Source: Hormiphora californensis
Taxonomy: Eukaryota > Ctenophora > Tentaculata > Cydippida > Pleurobrachiidae
DNA: 64,000 nucleotides
Reading direction: 5' to 3'
Assembly (NCBI GenBank): GCA_020137815.1
Contig: CM035359.1
Coordinates: forward strand, 1,979,845 to 2,043,844
Shown: piece after piece, positions 51,141 to 63,967 of the stretch
How positions within the stretch are numbered: position 1 is the first letter of the stretch
How the letters are laid out: every line of letters starts with the position of its first letter
Program-made: the position numbers and the translations under genes
The notes under the pieces: model-generated
What the model was told of the DNA's origin: nothing
The model's database searches: none
Seen by the model: the letters and a program-made list of their open reading frames with translations, nothing else

Positions 51141-54100
51141 GTCCCAGTAAGTTTGCCTTTTCCAAACAACCCACCACAACAAGTGTCGACACTGGAACCA
51201 CCGCTACATTATCATGCGAAGCTGGTGGAAGAACTGGTATCACATACCAATGGTACAGCCTGAAAGCTGGCTTTAGTGTTCCTCCCGAAGATAATGATAA
51301 GATTGGCGGGCAAACGGCGACTTCATTAGAAGTAGCGGAGGGTATTTATAGCAATTCGATGTTCCAGTGTATAGCAACTGCAGGGGAGGAGTCTATATTA
51401 AGTGACGTTGCTACTGTTAGATTTAATATATTCCTGCAACAAGTAAGGATTAATTTTGGGCTTTGAATTCGAATTTATGGTTTCATTGAGTTATTCTAAC
51501 ACCTTTTATTTGCAGCTATAAGTTTTAGTGGTACTGTCACTACCGAAACTGTATCTACTTCATCTGATATTTCGAATAACGATGCTTGGGTATACACGCT
51601 AAAATGTAACAAAGACGCTGGGTTTGATCCGGACACACAGATCACCAGTGGTTCTGTGTACAATGTAAAGTGGTATAAAGGCGGTGTGGAAGTAGCAGAT
51701 GATAACAAGTGGATATGCACCAGTGCAGGCACCAATAAACTGGGCTTTGATGCTACGGGAGCGTTTCAAAAAACAATAACTCTAGAACAGTACAGCCTGG
51801 TTATCTTCAACATAAAGACATCAGATGCTGGAGAATATACCTGCAAAGCAGTTAACACAGCTGGTGGCTCTGTCTTACTTGGAACTGTCACAATTAGTAG
51901 TGTTGGTGCAACTATATCTGATAACGCCTGGTATTTAAAATCAAAAACATCATTGGCTGCTGGGTATACTGTTCAAGCTCTAAACTCTGATGGGACAATC
52001 AAGACGACACCCTCTGTTGATGATACTGTTCTATTATCCTGCGGAGGGGTCTGTAAACCAGGAGGCAGTACTTCAAATTCTATCAGTTACAAGTGGACAT
52101 TGGAAGGTGATCTAAACACTATCCTCTCTTTCTGACAGAGAATACAGTGTGACCATGTCATCTACAAGTATTGTAACTTACCAGTGTAGAATAACAAATA
52201 GCGATTGTGTGGACAGTACCACAACTACAAAAGGAGCAGTGTCTCTCACACCCACAGGTACTATCAAGAAAGTGTGTGGTTGTTTGATTTAAAGGGTCAG
52301 TGCACAGGGTTAACATGGGTTGTGTTGAGTCTCCGTGGTGTGGGTCACGTTCCGCCCAAACTAGTCGGGTAGGCCAAAATCTAAACCACACCCAGGGGTC
52401 CCACACCAAGGAGACTAAACACAACCCAAGTTGACCCTGTGCACTGAGTTAGGCGTAAGTAATTTACTTATTGGGGCCCCATGGGGAAGAATCTCACGTG
52501 CAAAAGAGTATAATTGATATCTTGCTCAAATCCTGACTTAAATTAATTTCAGCTGCTACTACCAGTTACTCCTACACGTTTGATTCATCGCTCCCTTCCT
52601 ATATCTGGTGGGAATCTGACAGTTCGAAGTCAGCAGATCTCAGTATAGCCTGTACTGGAACTGAATCCGGAGGGACTTTAGTAAATTCTGTATACCAAAA
52701 TGGTGTATCAAAATCATATTCTCCGCCTTATACAATCTCTGATGCTTCATCTAATAGCGGTGCTTACCAATGCGCTATTACTAATAATGGGGATAACGTA
52801 TTCTTGACACAACATACAACTGAAGTTCTTATTGTTGGTAAGTACCTACTCGTCACATGTAAAATTGTAGGTATCTACACTCCAAGCTCAACTAAAATTA
52901 TTCTTTTCAGAAAGCCCGACAGCTGCCCTGACTACTTCTCCCACAATATACCGTACTGGTGAAACTGCTACCTTAACTTGTACTATTACCGGTTACCCAA
53001 TTTCATCGCGACACGTAAGCCTGGACGGAGGATCAGCTCTTACAACTACTGAAGTCAGCTCAACTGTTTATACGGCTACTATTGGCTCATTCTCTGTTTT
53101 GGATGCTGGAAAATACACGTGTAGTGTATCAATTGAGTGGTATAAAACTGATAACGGCGTCGCACAAACCGAAACTAAGACCAGTGATCTCACCCTGGAG
53201 TATGGTAAGTTTGGTGTAAATAATTGTCAATTGAGACCAATCAAAGCAGGTATCATGTACTCACCTCAAAGCTGCGAGTTCCTTTATACAGTCCGACCTC
53301 GATTTAACAGCACCCTCGAAAAGGTTGACTCTGTAAAATCGAATTAATATAGTTGTCACGGTTTCATCCTTTTTTCAGTGCAAGATGCTACAACAACGCT
53401 CACTACTACTCCTGCATCCCCTTCCAAAGGGGACTCAGTAACTATAACATGTGTGGTTGTTGGCTACCCTGCACCTTTTCAACCTGTTTTATCTAAAGAT
53501 GATAGCAGTATTACTTTTTCTGGGGGATGTTCTGGGACTAATACCAAGACATGCAACCATGTGATTTACTGACGCTCAGTATACGCATAGTGGAACTTAC
53601 AAGTGTGTTGGAAGCAATACTGTTGACGGTTTAGACAAAACAGACACTAAAACTGTTGACATCAATATTGGTACGTAAATATACATGTATTTCATAAATA
53701 AAAAGCCCCAATTCATGTTACTGTTTAACCGAAATCTGAATTTATTGGTCATTTCCAAACATCTTTTAGTTGGATGTTCCATGGTGGTTAAAAACGGCGC
53801 TGATGAGACTCTTCACCGGTTCAATCATTGAAATATCAAAAGGATCAACTCTGAAATTTACCTGCACTGTAGACGGCAATCCTAAACCTGCATCCATTAC
53901 TCTGAAGAAAGGTGGCACAGCAGTGGCTGGTACGACAACTTCTCAAACCGACTATTCTAGGACTGTAGAGGTTTCAATTGGCAATTTGGAATTATGGGAT
54001 TCAGGTATTGTGAGCTAATTTACTCCTCTAATATACTTTGAACTATGGTGTTGGGATAAAATTGATTCTGAGTAGTGCAGTGGAAAACTCATATAATATT

Positions 54101-57100
54101 ACTATTATAATATGTACTGCAATCTATGTTTTTAACAAACTTTCAATATTCCCAGGTGAATACAAATGTGAAACCACAAAGAACGACGGTACAACTGCAG
54201 GTCCCTCTGTTACTCAAAAAGTGGCAGTATTGTCAGCGGTTAATGCCACTATTGGTGTTAGTACAGAGTACCCAACCCTTGCCGCTCAAGTTGTGTTTAC
54301 CTGCATAGCCATTGGAGGTAAGAAAATAGCCATAATCTCACAGCCGGTTGACTGTATTTCGAACCTCCTTTCCACAGGTGACCGACCATATGAAGTTATT
54401 TTGAGAAGAAATGGGAATGATTTCATAAAGTACACTGAAACAAACTCCTTTTGTACAGAAGACAATGATTATCAGCTTACTTGTACCCACACTATCAACA
54501 AGTTTGGTAAGTCTCAGTAATCCGGGAATATTATATTGGCAAGAATATGAGTTGTAAAAATACCATGAATTTCGAGTTTCTTGTACTGATGCTTGATCTT
54601 ATTCCTAGGATACGACAACAACAATGATTACACGTGTTACGCTAAGAATCAGATAGCCAATAATGAAGAAAAAGTGGCTACTTCAACCGCTGTGACCGTT
54701 GAGGTTTCCAAGAAGGTTGAAGTGTCCATGGAACCAACGAGGTAATGTGCTGGTATCATCAAGTCGGCTTGTCGTGATTAACGTCCTCGTAAAATATAAA
54801 AATTACTAACTTCTCTTCAGTGCAACAGATGTGAAGAAGTCAACAGGCTCAAACATCATAACATGTCATGTAGATGGTGGTGCTGCACCTTATCGTGTTA
54901 CCCTCGATAGACCCAATTCACAAGACACCATTGAGTGGACAGAAGATGGGTATGGTTATTTAAAATTACCTTTTGCATAAATACGGGCCAAGTGAACTTC
55001 AGGTGGCTACACAAACATAATGTTTCCTTGTAGCTCAGTAAGTTCATTGAATTGTGAAGAGGTAGTCGTGTCGAATGTACTCAAGTGTACTCATACTCTT
55101 AACAAAGTGGACTATGCAGATAGTGGTCAGTAAAAATATAAAAATAGTGATCAGTAGAAATATAAAAACCAGTTTTAATGGCCTTTGCTGTCATTTACAA
55201 AGACTCACCCTCTCCCCCTCTAGGAACGTTCACTTGTACAGGCTACAACGAGTTAGCTAATATGGATACACAACAAACAGACACATCAACCTTAGACATC
55301 ACCATCACAGATGGTGTTCAAGTGACTCTGTCAGCCTCGCCTACTGTAACTGTAGGGGGTGCTATAATAGTAGCAACCTTTGGGGGTACTGTCACGGTTA
55401 CGTGTGTAGCTGAGGGTGGACGAACTCCCCATTACATGGTATGTCAGGGTAACTCACGTTACATATAAATTACGCGTTTTACCTATCGCAACACCGTTTA
55501 GACTAAAATACATATCAATGTATTCAACAGAGGTTTTATTACAGGAGTTGACTAAAGATGATATCCCACTGGTTATTTACAACACTGATGACACTAGCAG
55601 CAATATCCTGGCTGACAAAGTGGTTGCAAAAGATAACAAGTTAACTCTAACATACGAAATTAGCTCCATTGGTTTTTATGACAACGGAGTTTATGAGTGT
55701 GAATCGAAAAACAAAGCCTTCAATAAAGCTATTGCAACTAATGGTCAAGATCTCGAAATTGTTGTTGGTAAGTTGATTTTAATGATTTTATAGTTTAAGA
55801 TATTTATACATATATAATATATAGTATATTTCCAACGCAACCGCGCCGGGATCAAGTCTTTATCTTTATATCAGGAGCCGGAAATAAGTATGATCAAAAT
55901 GATTTGTCACGCACAAAAACATTCCGTGCAACCATTTAGTCTCTCGACTTATTTCAGAGAATGTGTTTTTGGGAACTCCCCAGCTGTTTTTCTCTCCGGA
56001 ACAATCCGTTGCAAATGATGACCCTGTGACAATTGAGTGCCGAGTGAGCGGCTTTCCAGAACCGACAGTAGGACTTTCCCTTCAAGTTGGCAAGAACAAG
56101 GTGTCTCTCGAACATACTTCTAAACTTTACAATTACAACACCGAAAATGCAGAAAGGGTTAGTTTCCGAATCTTGTAACGATATTAACTTATTACGTTCA
56201 ACGAGTCGGCGTTTGGTATTTTCTCGTCGGCAGGCGGCAATGCCGATCGTTTCTACTGAAGAATGAAGACAGAACTTCTCTTCCTGCTTTCTCAATGTGT
56301 CACAAATTAGGTTAGATACTCATGAAATATAGTTCCATCTCTAGATGCATGTTTCATGTAGGTACTTACGGTGACGGTGACATTTGAACATTTTTCAACC
56401 TGTGACGATACAGAATACACGTGTACAGCTGTGGAAGGTGGAGATGAAAGTAACAAAGTAACCCAATCTGTTTCCAAGCCATCCCCAATTATTAAGGACT
56501 GTACAGGTATTCTTAGTGATGCCATCCCCTATTATGTTACACTCAGCCCGCTTCGCGGGCTTCGTTTAGCCGCGTTGCACGCGGCTAGTGTAGGGGTGGC
56601 TGCGTCACCAACATGTATTCTCAAATCAATTGTAAAGGGAGTTTAAGTACTTAGCGAAAGTGGCCCATTTTTAACGTTTTGGGTTCTAAAATACGCAATA
56701 TATACAGCAGGAAGAAAAAAATTATATAGGCTATCCAATGAGACGTTTACCTTTCAGCCGAGCTAAATTTTATAATCTGTAAGTTTTATTTAATTGGTTA
56801 ATTAATCAATTCAAATAATTTGGTGAGGCGTTTTTTGGAAAATTTGCGTCGGGGCAAAGTGGCCCAAGCCAATAGCATTGCTCGATTTTATCACGTGCCT
56901 GGTGTTGTTAGACGAAACGATCAAATTAGGGGCAAAGTTTGGTAACGAAGTTACCCCTCTGCCTACATAGGGCATTGCGATAGTAAGGCACGTTTTAGCG
57001 TGCCCGTAATGTAGGGGGAACTGCGTTACCAAGGGCAAAGTCGCCCATGTTCTGAACCGGAACATGGGCCACTTTGCCCCTAATTTGACCGTCTGGACTA

Positions 57101-58940
57101 CATTTTTGTGCATTCCAATGTCACGTGGTATTGCAGGCGCCATTTCATGGTCCTAAAGGTGGGCCACTTTGCCCACCGACCGGACCACTTTGCCCCGGAG
57201 AGTGGGCCATATTCGCCCCGATTTCACAAAATTGACAATTAAGACAAAAAATGCCAATTTCTTCAAAATTTTTATACCACGTTTTAGAAGGATAAAAAAC
57301 CTAACTGGTAGTTTTTGCAAAATTAAAATCGGCCAACTCAAACAGAAATTATAGCAGTTTTAAAGCAAAAATCCGGAACAGAACGAGCAGGTCTCCGCTG
57401 GAGAAAAAGTCACGTGACCACATGTAATAACTAGGGCCACTTTGCCCCATACATGGGCCACTTTACCCGGTGGGCCAAAGTGCCCCAGCTTACCCTACTA
57501 ACCATGAAGCTCTAAATTATAGCCCCTGCCTCACCAGGTAGTTTAAATAATTTCCCTCCAAAGACTGCAATTGTGCCACCCCAATGTTCACTGATTCTAC
57601 TAATTTCATGCCAATGCCTCAGATTTCAGGCCATTTATTATCGGAGGTGGTGTTGGAGTTGGTGGGTTTATCTTGGTGGCAGGCATTATCATTGTGATTA
57701 TCCTCCTGTTTCTGTGGGTCAAGAGGCGGGGACGCAAGAAGGAGACAACCACAGACCAAACCAATGGAGCTGCTTTTAGGTGCGTATAAAGTAGTTTTGA
57801 TATAGGGCTTCTTGCTTTTAGACTTTTAACCAAAATTTTTCGATGAAACCTTTTCTAATTCGCCAGCAACAGCACCGCCAGGTATTTTATTACACAATTT
57901 CACAGCCCACGCCAATTTTATTTTGTTTGGGAGCACGCGGAGACAGGGTACCGACTAGACTATTTTACCAGAAATGTTCATATGAATTAATAATGACCTC
58001 ATTTCCACTTCATTTTTGGGTAAATGAGGCTCGTACAACAATTCATATGAGGTTAACATGTTAACATCCATGATTAGGTCAATACGAACTGTCCTCATAT
58101 GATACAATTGACCCAGAAAGACAGGCATACATGGTAAGAATCAATTTCGTACTTTTGGTATATGAGACATCGATAAAACATTTTCTTTTGAACCATGGTC
58201 AACGTCATCCCCCCCAGCTCAGAAAGAAAAAGGAAAGAGAATCGTACGTAGTCATGAAGCCCTCGACCACCTCGGTAAATGCTTACAATTAAATTTCCTG
58301 TGTCATACCTTACACTGCCTCGCTGTGGTCTGAGCGATTCAGACTCTGAATGGCTCAGTGAAAAGGTACATAAAACGAGACCCGGATCTTTAAGCTCCTC
58401 TCTCCTATAATAGGTCCCCGTGTATAATGATGATGTGGATGTTATTAGAAACGGTCCTACACGATTTCAAGAAGAACCTATTCCACCCGTCTACGAGCAT
58501 ATGGAGGTGATGAGATTGAGAGAGAGTATTTATAATGTACTATTTATGTTTATTGTTTACTTTACTTGTCGCCAAATCATCAGTATGTTTATCATATGCT
58601 TCTGAGTATCACAAAACACAAAAACATTCCACAATGTCACATATGCTACACTTTCAGTTCATTAGAACACATCGATCTGCTTCCTTCCTATCATACCCTT
58701 ACTACAGAACTACTCACAATCAACATTCACTTGTGGTTATATGTTTCATCTGGGTGAACATATCGTCATTGAAGTGTATGTGCGTGTGTGGTATTCTGGT
58801 TGTGTCACGTGATGCCCATATATGGCACGAATGGTTTAACCTCCAACCTTGGGAAGCATATATTTCCTAATCCTCTTTAAATGTTTCAGGACCGTGAGAA
58901 TCATGTGTATAGTGACGTTGATCCTCCTTTCCAGGCTGCG
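51141..58940 (+). CDS. Ig-superfamily receptor array 3: about 11 Ig domains, TM, Tyr-containing tail; no leader, several frameshifts
   Basis: Module exons 51141-51442, 51516-52257, 52553-52837, 52911-53204. Tail Ig exons 53379-53670, 53770-54004, 54156-54317, 54378-54506, 54609-54741, 54821-54949, 55034-55125, 55224-55438, 55545-55767, 55958-56157, 56362-56506. TM exon 57623-57779 (FIIGGGVGVGGFILVAGI). Tail exons 58218-58274, 58343-58365, 58414-58536, 58890-58940. The tail includes VYEHM, SIYNVL and HVYSDVDPP. The exon matching 30265-30305 has lost its AG acceptor here. Frame lesions relative to paralogues: +2 near 51430, +T near 52130, +T near 53567, +T near 53811. The 55958 exon keeps the frame that array 1 lost. 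No promoter or leader copy precedes it, so it is either a headless pseudogene or the 3' part of a unit beginning at 43433. Confidence 0.78.
56640..57490. mobile_element. Insertion rich in GGGCCACTTTGCCC in an array 3 intron
   Basis: Array 1 lacks these 830 or so bases at the matching place (29870-29910). The ends carry AAGTGGCCCA and TGGGCCAAAGTG. Inner copies of the word occur in both orientations. No frame of interest. Confidence 0.7.
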
Positions 58941-59105
58941 GTAAGTTTTGAATTGAATAACTTGCCAATAATTCGGCAAAAAAGGTCCCGTAAGATCGGA
59001 TTATTATAATCATTTCCTTCTGGATCCTGAAAGTCTTTGGATTGTTAGTACAATATTTACAACATGCGTACAACACTTACATCATGTACATGTATGGGTA
59101 TATGT
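58941..59105. other. Sequence after last recognised exon of array 3
   Basis: AT-rich; no further exon recognised. The stretch ATGTACATGTATGGGTATAT at its end is shared with array 1 (33107-33130), where it runs directly into GGTACCCGATAC. Confidence 0.5.
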
Positions 59106-59755
59106 ATACTATGTTCGCAAAAGGCAAGCTTCCCCTCGTCCGACCCGAAGTTGGAATCATATGGGTTTAGTTTGTCGAACCGGCAAGTTGCTAACATGTT
59201 TCAAATCTTCACTACTTCTCAAATGATCCCATACTTTCAGTCTAATCCCAAAATCCTATTAAAAATAGAGACAAAAATAACGGCACCAAACTGTGAAATG
59301 CCCTTGCATTAGTGCGAGTAGAATAAAATCAATTTTCTATCTAAAGGCCGAGTTTATAGCAAGAAAGGACTATTTTACAACGAATTCTCTGGTTAGTATG
59401 GTAACCAACTCCGTTGTCATGGTAAATCAATCGAACTCTATCGAGTTCTATCGCCAGCAACTGGATAAAAATTTATCCATTTCATTATGCACAATGCACA
59501 GGCTTTGGTTACGAAGTTACCCCTTGCCAGCGTGTGCACGCGAAGGTCGCCCGGCGACAGAGTGTGAGGTGTCTTCGATACCAAGCACAGGCTTGTGTAA
59601 CAAAAAGGGGCGTTTTTATAGCTTATTGTTCATCATAACCTGAAATAAATAATTTTCATTACTTTCACAAAGGCTCAAAGTTTGAATATCAAATTTGCCA
59701 AAACTGTGCAGGGGCAAATTGGTGCAGGGGCAAAAGTTTTAATTAATTATAATTA

Positions 59756-59934
59756 CAGTCGGACCCCGATTTAGGGACACCCTCGGGGAAAGGCTCTTGT
59801 CCACTAAATCGGGGTGTCCACTAAATCGGGGTCAAATAAGGTTAATTTCCTATATCGGGGGGGGGGGGGGGGGAAATCCTGTCCCTAAATCGGGGTGCCA
59901 CTAAATCGGGGGGCCCTAAATCGGGGTCCGACTG
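59756..59934. mobile_element. Pogo-type MITE with TA flanks
   Basis: CAGTCGGACCCCGATTTA and inverse GGGGTCCGACTG, with TA on both sides. It contains a G-run and extra GATTTAG words. Related to 26754-26925. Confidence 0.82.
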
Positions 59935-60034
59935 TAATTAATTAATTAGAAAATCAAAAATCCGGCTCCGTTATGACTCGTAGTTATACTACTAGAACAT
60001 ACATGCAAAGTTTCATTTCGAAATTTCAAACGGT

Positions 60035-62226
60035 GGCAGGTCGGAAGAATCTCGACACCGAAATATATATGTATTTCAAATACATATGTATTTCAAATAC
60101 ACATGTCTATTTCAACTGAAATATATATGTATTTCAAATATATATGTATTTCAAATGCTAATGAGGGGGATAGACATGTGATACGATTCTGGAACGCCTT
60201 ATTAGCAGTGGGAGACAATACGGGATATGAACCATGTGATTCGGGGAAGCTTATTAGCAGTAGGAGACGATACGAGATATGGAACATGATTCGAGGAAGC
60301 CAATCAAGAGTGTTAGACGATATGAGACACGATTTGGGGAAGATTTCTATCGCTTTCCATCTCTATGACCCTATCCACATCTCTGTGCCTCTCTTTCTTT
60401 CTCTTTCTTTCTCTATCTCCCTCTTTCTCTCTCACTTTCTCGAAGGGAGAAAGAGAAACATGGAGAAAGAGAGATACCCATAACTTTTTACCGAATGATA
60501 TGAGAAAAGACACGGTTTAGCCATGCGAATTGAATGGATGATATCTTCTTGACCTCCCTGACCATTAGTCCTTCAATGCCGCCACCTCCTTCCAATCCGG
60601 TTTCTCTAGCTAAACCGACAATCTGCAAGAAACGACCGAGAGGCTAGGTGCCTACATCTGGTAGGCGGACTCTAGTGCTAACGGACTCTATACCGCGTGG
60701 GCCAATAAAAAGGGAGGGTCTTAAATCTTCGATTTCTCCAGCACCTTAATTCCAATGGTTCTGAAATTTTGACACAATGTTGTCGGGCTTATGCCAGATA
60801 TGTGTACAGAGTTTCAAGTTCAAAAATACAGAAATTCATTAATGAACTTAAATTCCCGTTTTTTTTAGTTAATTGAAGGTTTTCCCTTGTTCCAAGTTGA
60901 TTTTGATCGCAAAATTGCAGCCACATTTATCAATGGCAATCTGAAATTTCATTGAAAATGAATAAAGTTTAGTGGGTGAAATTAATGAATTAAAAATGAT
61001 CATTTTTTCAAAAAAATTATTTTCGCTGAAAATAAGAGATTTGCTCTGTAGAGATGAAATTAAAACCTAACTGGGTTATGATTTAATTATTTAAGTTCAT
61101 TCTGGTATGAAAAACTGTTAAATTCAAAAAAAAAAATTAACATTTAACCGATAGTCCATTGACAAACCGTTAGTTGAGACATTAGTCTATCGAAACCTTG
61201 CTAATGGAAGCTTGCTAATGCTTATACTGATTGGTAACAACAAGCGTCATGTGACCTCCATGCAAGCAACAAGAAACGTAACCAGGGTGTGACAAAATCT
61301 TGTTAGCAAGATTGCAATTGGTCTCCAATGCCCTCTGTTGTACCCAGTATCAGATATCTGGCGTGGAGTACAGAAGAGGTTCCTGGAAAACAAAAAATAT
61401 GGACTAGAGAAAACCTACATTGGCTTAAAAACATGAATTTAGGTTCATTAATGAATTTCTGCATTTTTGAACTTGAAACTCTGTACACATATCTGGCATA
61501 AGCTCAACAACATTGTGTCAAAATTTCAGAACCATTGGAATTAAGGTGCCGGAGAAATCTAAGATTTAAGACCCTCCCTTTTTATTGGCCCACGCGGTAT
61601 ATAAACCCAAGGAGGACTCTATATCTAGCCCTAACCTTTACACTAAACCCTAACCTCGAACCCAAATAACAGCCCTAACACTTCTAAACGAGTATAGAGG
61701 CACAGCAAACTCTCGTTTCCGGCCTAACGGCCGAAATCTCGAGTTCGCTTTTCGTGATTTTAGCACTAGAGTCCGCTTACCGCCTACATCTACCTGCTAG
61801 GAAAGCGACGAAACCTATTTCCACGGAGCTCAACTGTCTTTTCTCATTCGAAAGAAAGAGACAGACAGAGAGACACAGCGATGTGGATAGGGTCATAGGG
61901 ATGGAAAGCGATAGAAACCTTCCCCGAATCGTGTCTCATATCGTCTAACACTCTTGATTGGCTTCCCCGAATCATGTTCCATATCTCGTATCGTCTCCTA
62001 CTGCTAATAAGCTTCCCCGAATCACATGGTTCATATTCCGTATTCTCTCCCACTGCTAATAAGGCGTTCCAGAATCGTATCACATGTCCATCCCCCTCAT
62101 TAGTATTTGAAATACATATATATTTGAAATACATATATATTTCAGTTGAAATAGACATGTGTATTTGAAATACATATGTATTTGAAATACATATATATTT
62201 CGGTGTCGAGATTCTTCCGACCTGCC
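60035..62226. mobile_element. 2.19-kb foldback element, 8-bp TSD CAAACGGT
   Basis: GGCAGGTCGGAAGAATCTCG and exact inverse ends are flanked by CAAACGGT (60027-60034 and 62227-62234). The uninterrupted form, AAACGGTGTGGCCACA, is seen at 13974-13989. The arms pair almost to the centre (spacer about 60870-61430), with TACATATGTATTTGAAATA repeats and TATTAGCAG words. No transposase. Confidence 0.92.
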
Positions 62227-63275
62227 CAAACGGTGTGGCCACAGTTTGAATATCAAAGTTGCAAAAAATGTGCAGGGGCAAACAAAATGGTGCAAGGGCA
62301 CATGTTCAGGGGAAATTTGCAAAAATTGTGCAGGGGCAAATTTTAATTAATTTGCCTATAATTAATTACCTAATTGATATATTAATCATACGGCTCTTCT
62401 AGTACTCGTAGTTATGCTACTAGAACATGCATAGAAAGTTTCGTGTCAAAATATTAAACGGTGTGGACACAGTTCGATCATAAAATTGGTGCAAGGGCAG
62501 CCCCTGAACCATTTGCCCTTGCACATTGCCTGCCCCTGCACCAAATTCCATTTTTTGCACGGCTCTAACTAACTAATTAATTAATTTTGACTATTCCCAC
62601 TTTTCGAACATCATCTTTTATGATTGAAGAACATTCCTACAAAGTTTCAAGTCGATATTTTAAGCAGAACGGAAAATAGAATTTGGTGCAGGGGCGCGGT
62701 GCAAGGGACAGAACACGCAATGTGCAGGGGCACGGTGCCCTTGCACCGTTTTTAATTACCTGTAATTAATTAATTAATTAAAAATTCAAAAATCCGCCAA
62801 CGTCATGACACAAAGGAATACTACAAGAACATGCCTACAAAATTTCAAGTCGATATCTCAAACGGTGTGGCCACAATTTCGTTGACATGTTTTTTGCCCC
62901 CCCCCCCCCCCCCAAAAAAAGACCTTTCTTTGTTCTTAATAGGGCCGGCATTTTTGGGTTTTTGTGCAGGGGCAAAATTTTTTTTTTCTTTTTTTCGTTT
63001 TTTGCTGTTTTCTTCGGGTCGGAGGTGCCTGCCGGCACCTAAATACTGATAGGTACCCGATACATATACACCTTCATCTTTGTATGGTATACAAAGTATA
63101 TAAGATTAGAGTGAAACTCGAATTTTTATATGCGTATACAATTGTCATGTATACGCATAAAACGAATTTCACTCTAATCTTATGATGTTACTAAGGAAAC
63201 GGTACGGCCGTGTCATCGGATACCCGAAACTCGAAAGAGTACTGACTTGAAACACCTCAGTAATTCTATGGCCAT

Positions 63276-63378
63276 TTGGCATGTTCCTTGCCTGTCAGCT
63301 CTCACACCGGGCCGAAGGCCCGGTGTGAGCTTACACGAGCCCGAAGGGCGAGCGTAAGCGCTTTAAGTAGCATGGCAA
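63276..63378. mobile_element. 103-bp MITE with 8-bp TSD ATGGCCAT
   Basis: TTGGCATG ... CATGGCAA ends, with ATGGCCAT on both sides. Array 1's flank at 33302-33314 has a single ATGGCCAT and no insert. Inner hairpins CACCGGGCC/GGCCCGGTG and CTTACACGAGC/GCGAGCGTAAG. Confidence 0.88.
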
Positions 63379-63544
63379 ATGGCCATGGGGTCGCTGAATA
63401 TCGAGAGAGATCAAGTATTTTTTGTAACGCGCGATGAAATGTTTGCAAAGAAAGTCCTCTCGCAACATTCAATGTAATTCACACGTGTGCGCGCGGGGAA
63501 CCGGGAAGGAGTTTTTTATTACTCATCATTTGCATTCAAATATA

Positions 63545-63967
63545 CAGGGTGGTTCAGAAACATGGTGCCACTTTGAGATAGCTAATGTGTCAATACAGTT
63601 CGCTCTCCAATGTACAGTGTATTAATTAAAACCTATTTTCACGGTCTCTTGACTCGAAAAAGTGTCCCCTGCTGCTGCAGGGCCCTGAAGATTTTGGCTC
63701 CAATGCAACCTATTCTCGCTCCTGAGATCGATCTCGGTCGCTGCGCGACCTCGATCTCACTCAGGCATCAATGTGGCCAACTGAAGATTGAGATCGACAG
63801 AGAGTCACTTGCAGTTTGCACTCTTTCCTAAAAATTATCAGCCTGTCAACTGACAGGCTAGGGTAACACGTTGAAATTTGGATCCGTACAATAGAGAGAG
63901 GATTGCATTTTTCCAATTTTTATCTCTTAGTACAGTGGCTCCATGTTTCTGAATCTGAACCACCCTG
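63545..63967. mobile_element. 423-bp Tc1/mariner-type MITE
   Basis: CAGGGTGGTTCAGAAACATGG and near-inverse ends, with TA on both sides. The matching place in array 1's flank (about 34045) has a single TA. An inner hairpin is GATCTCGGTCGCTGCGCGACC. No coding frame. Confidence 0.85.

Larger units (their letters stand above)
59106..63049 (+). mobile_element. Repeat family D copy, interrupted by nested insertions
   Basis: The left part (59112-59755) matches 12675-13265. The right part (62227-63045) matches about 13270-14165. Between them are a pogo-type fragment (59756-59934) and the foldback 60035-62226. Array 1's flank (33120-33145) has the site without the whole 3.9-kb block. Confidence 0.8.

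Noticed and set aside
52158-52424. 88-residue minus-strand frame
   Set aside because: It is antisense to Ig exon 51516-52257 and a short inverted repeat (52290-52440) in the following intron.
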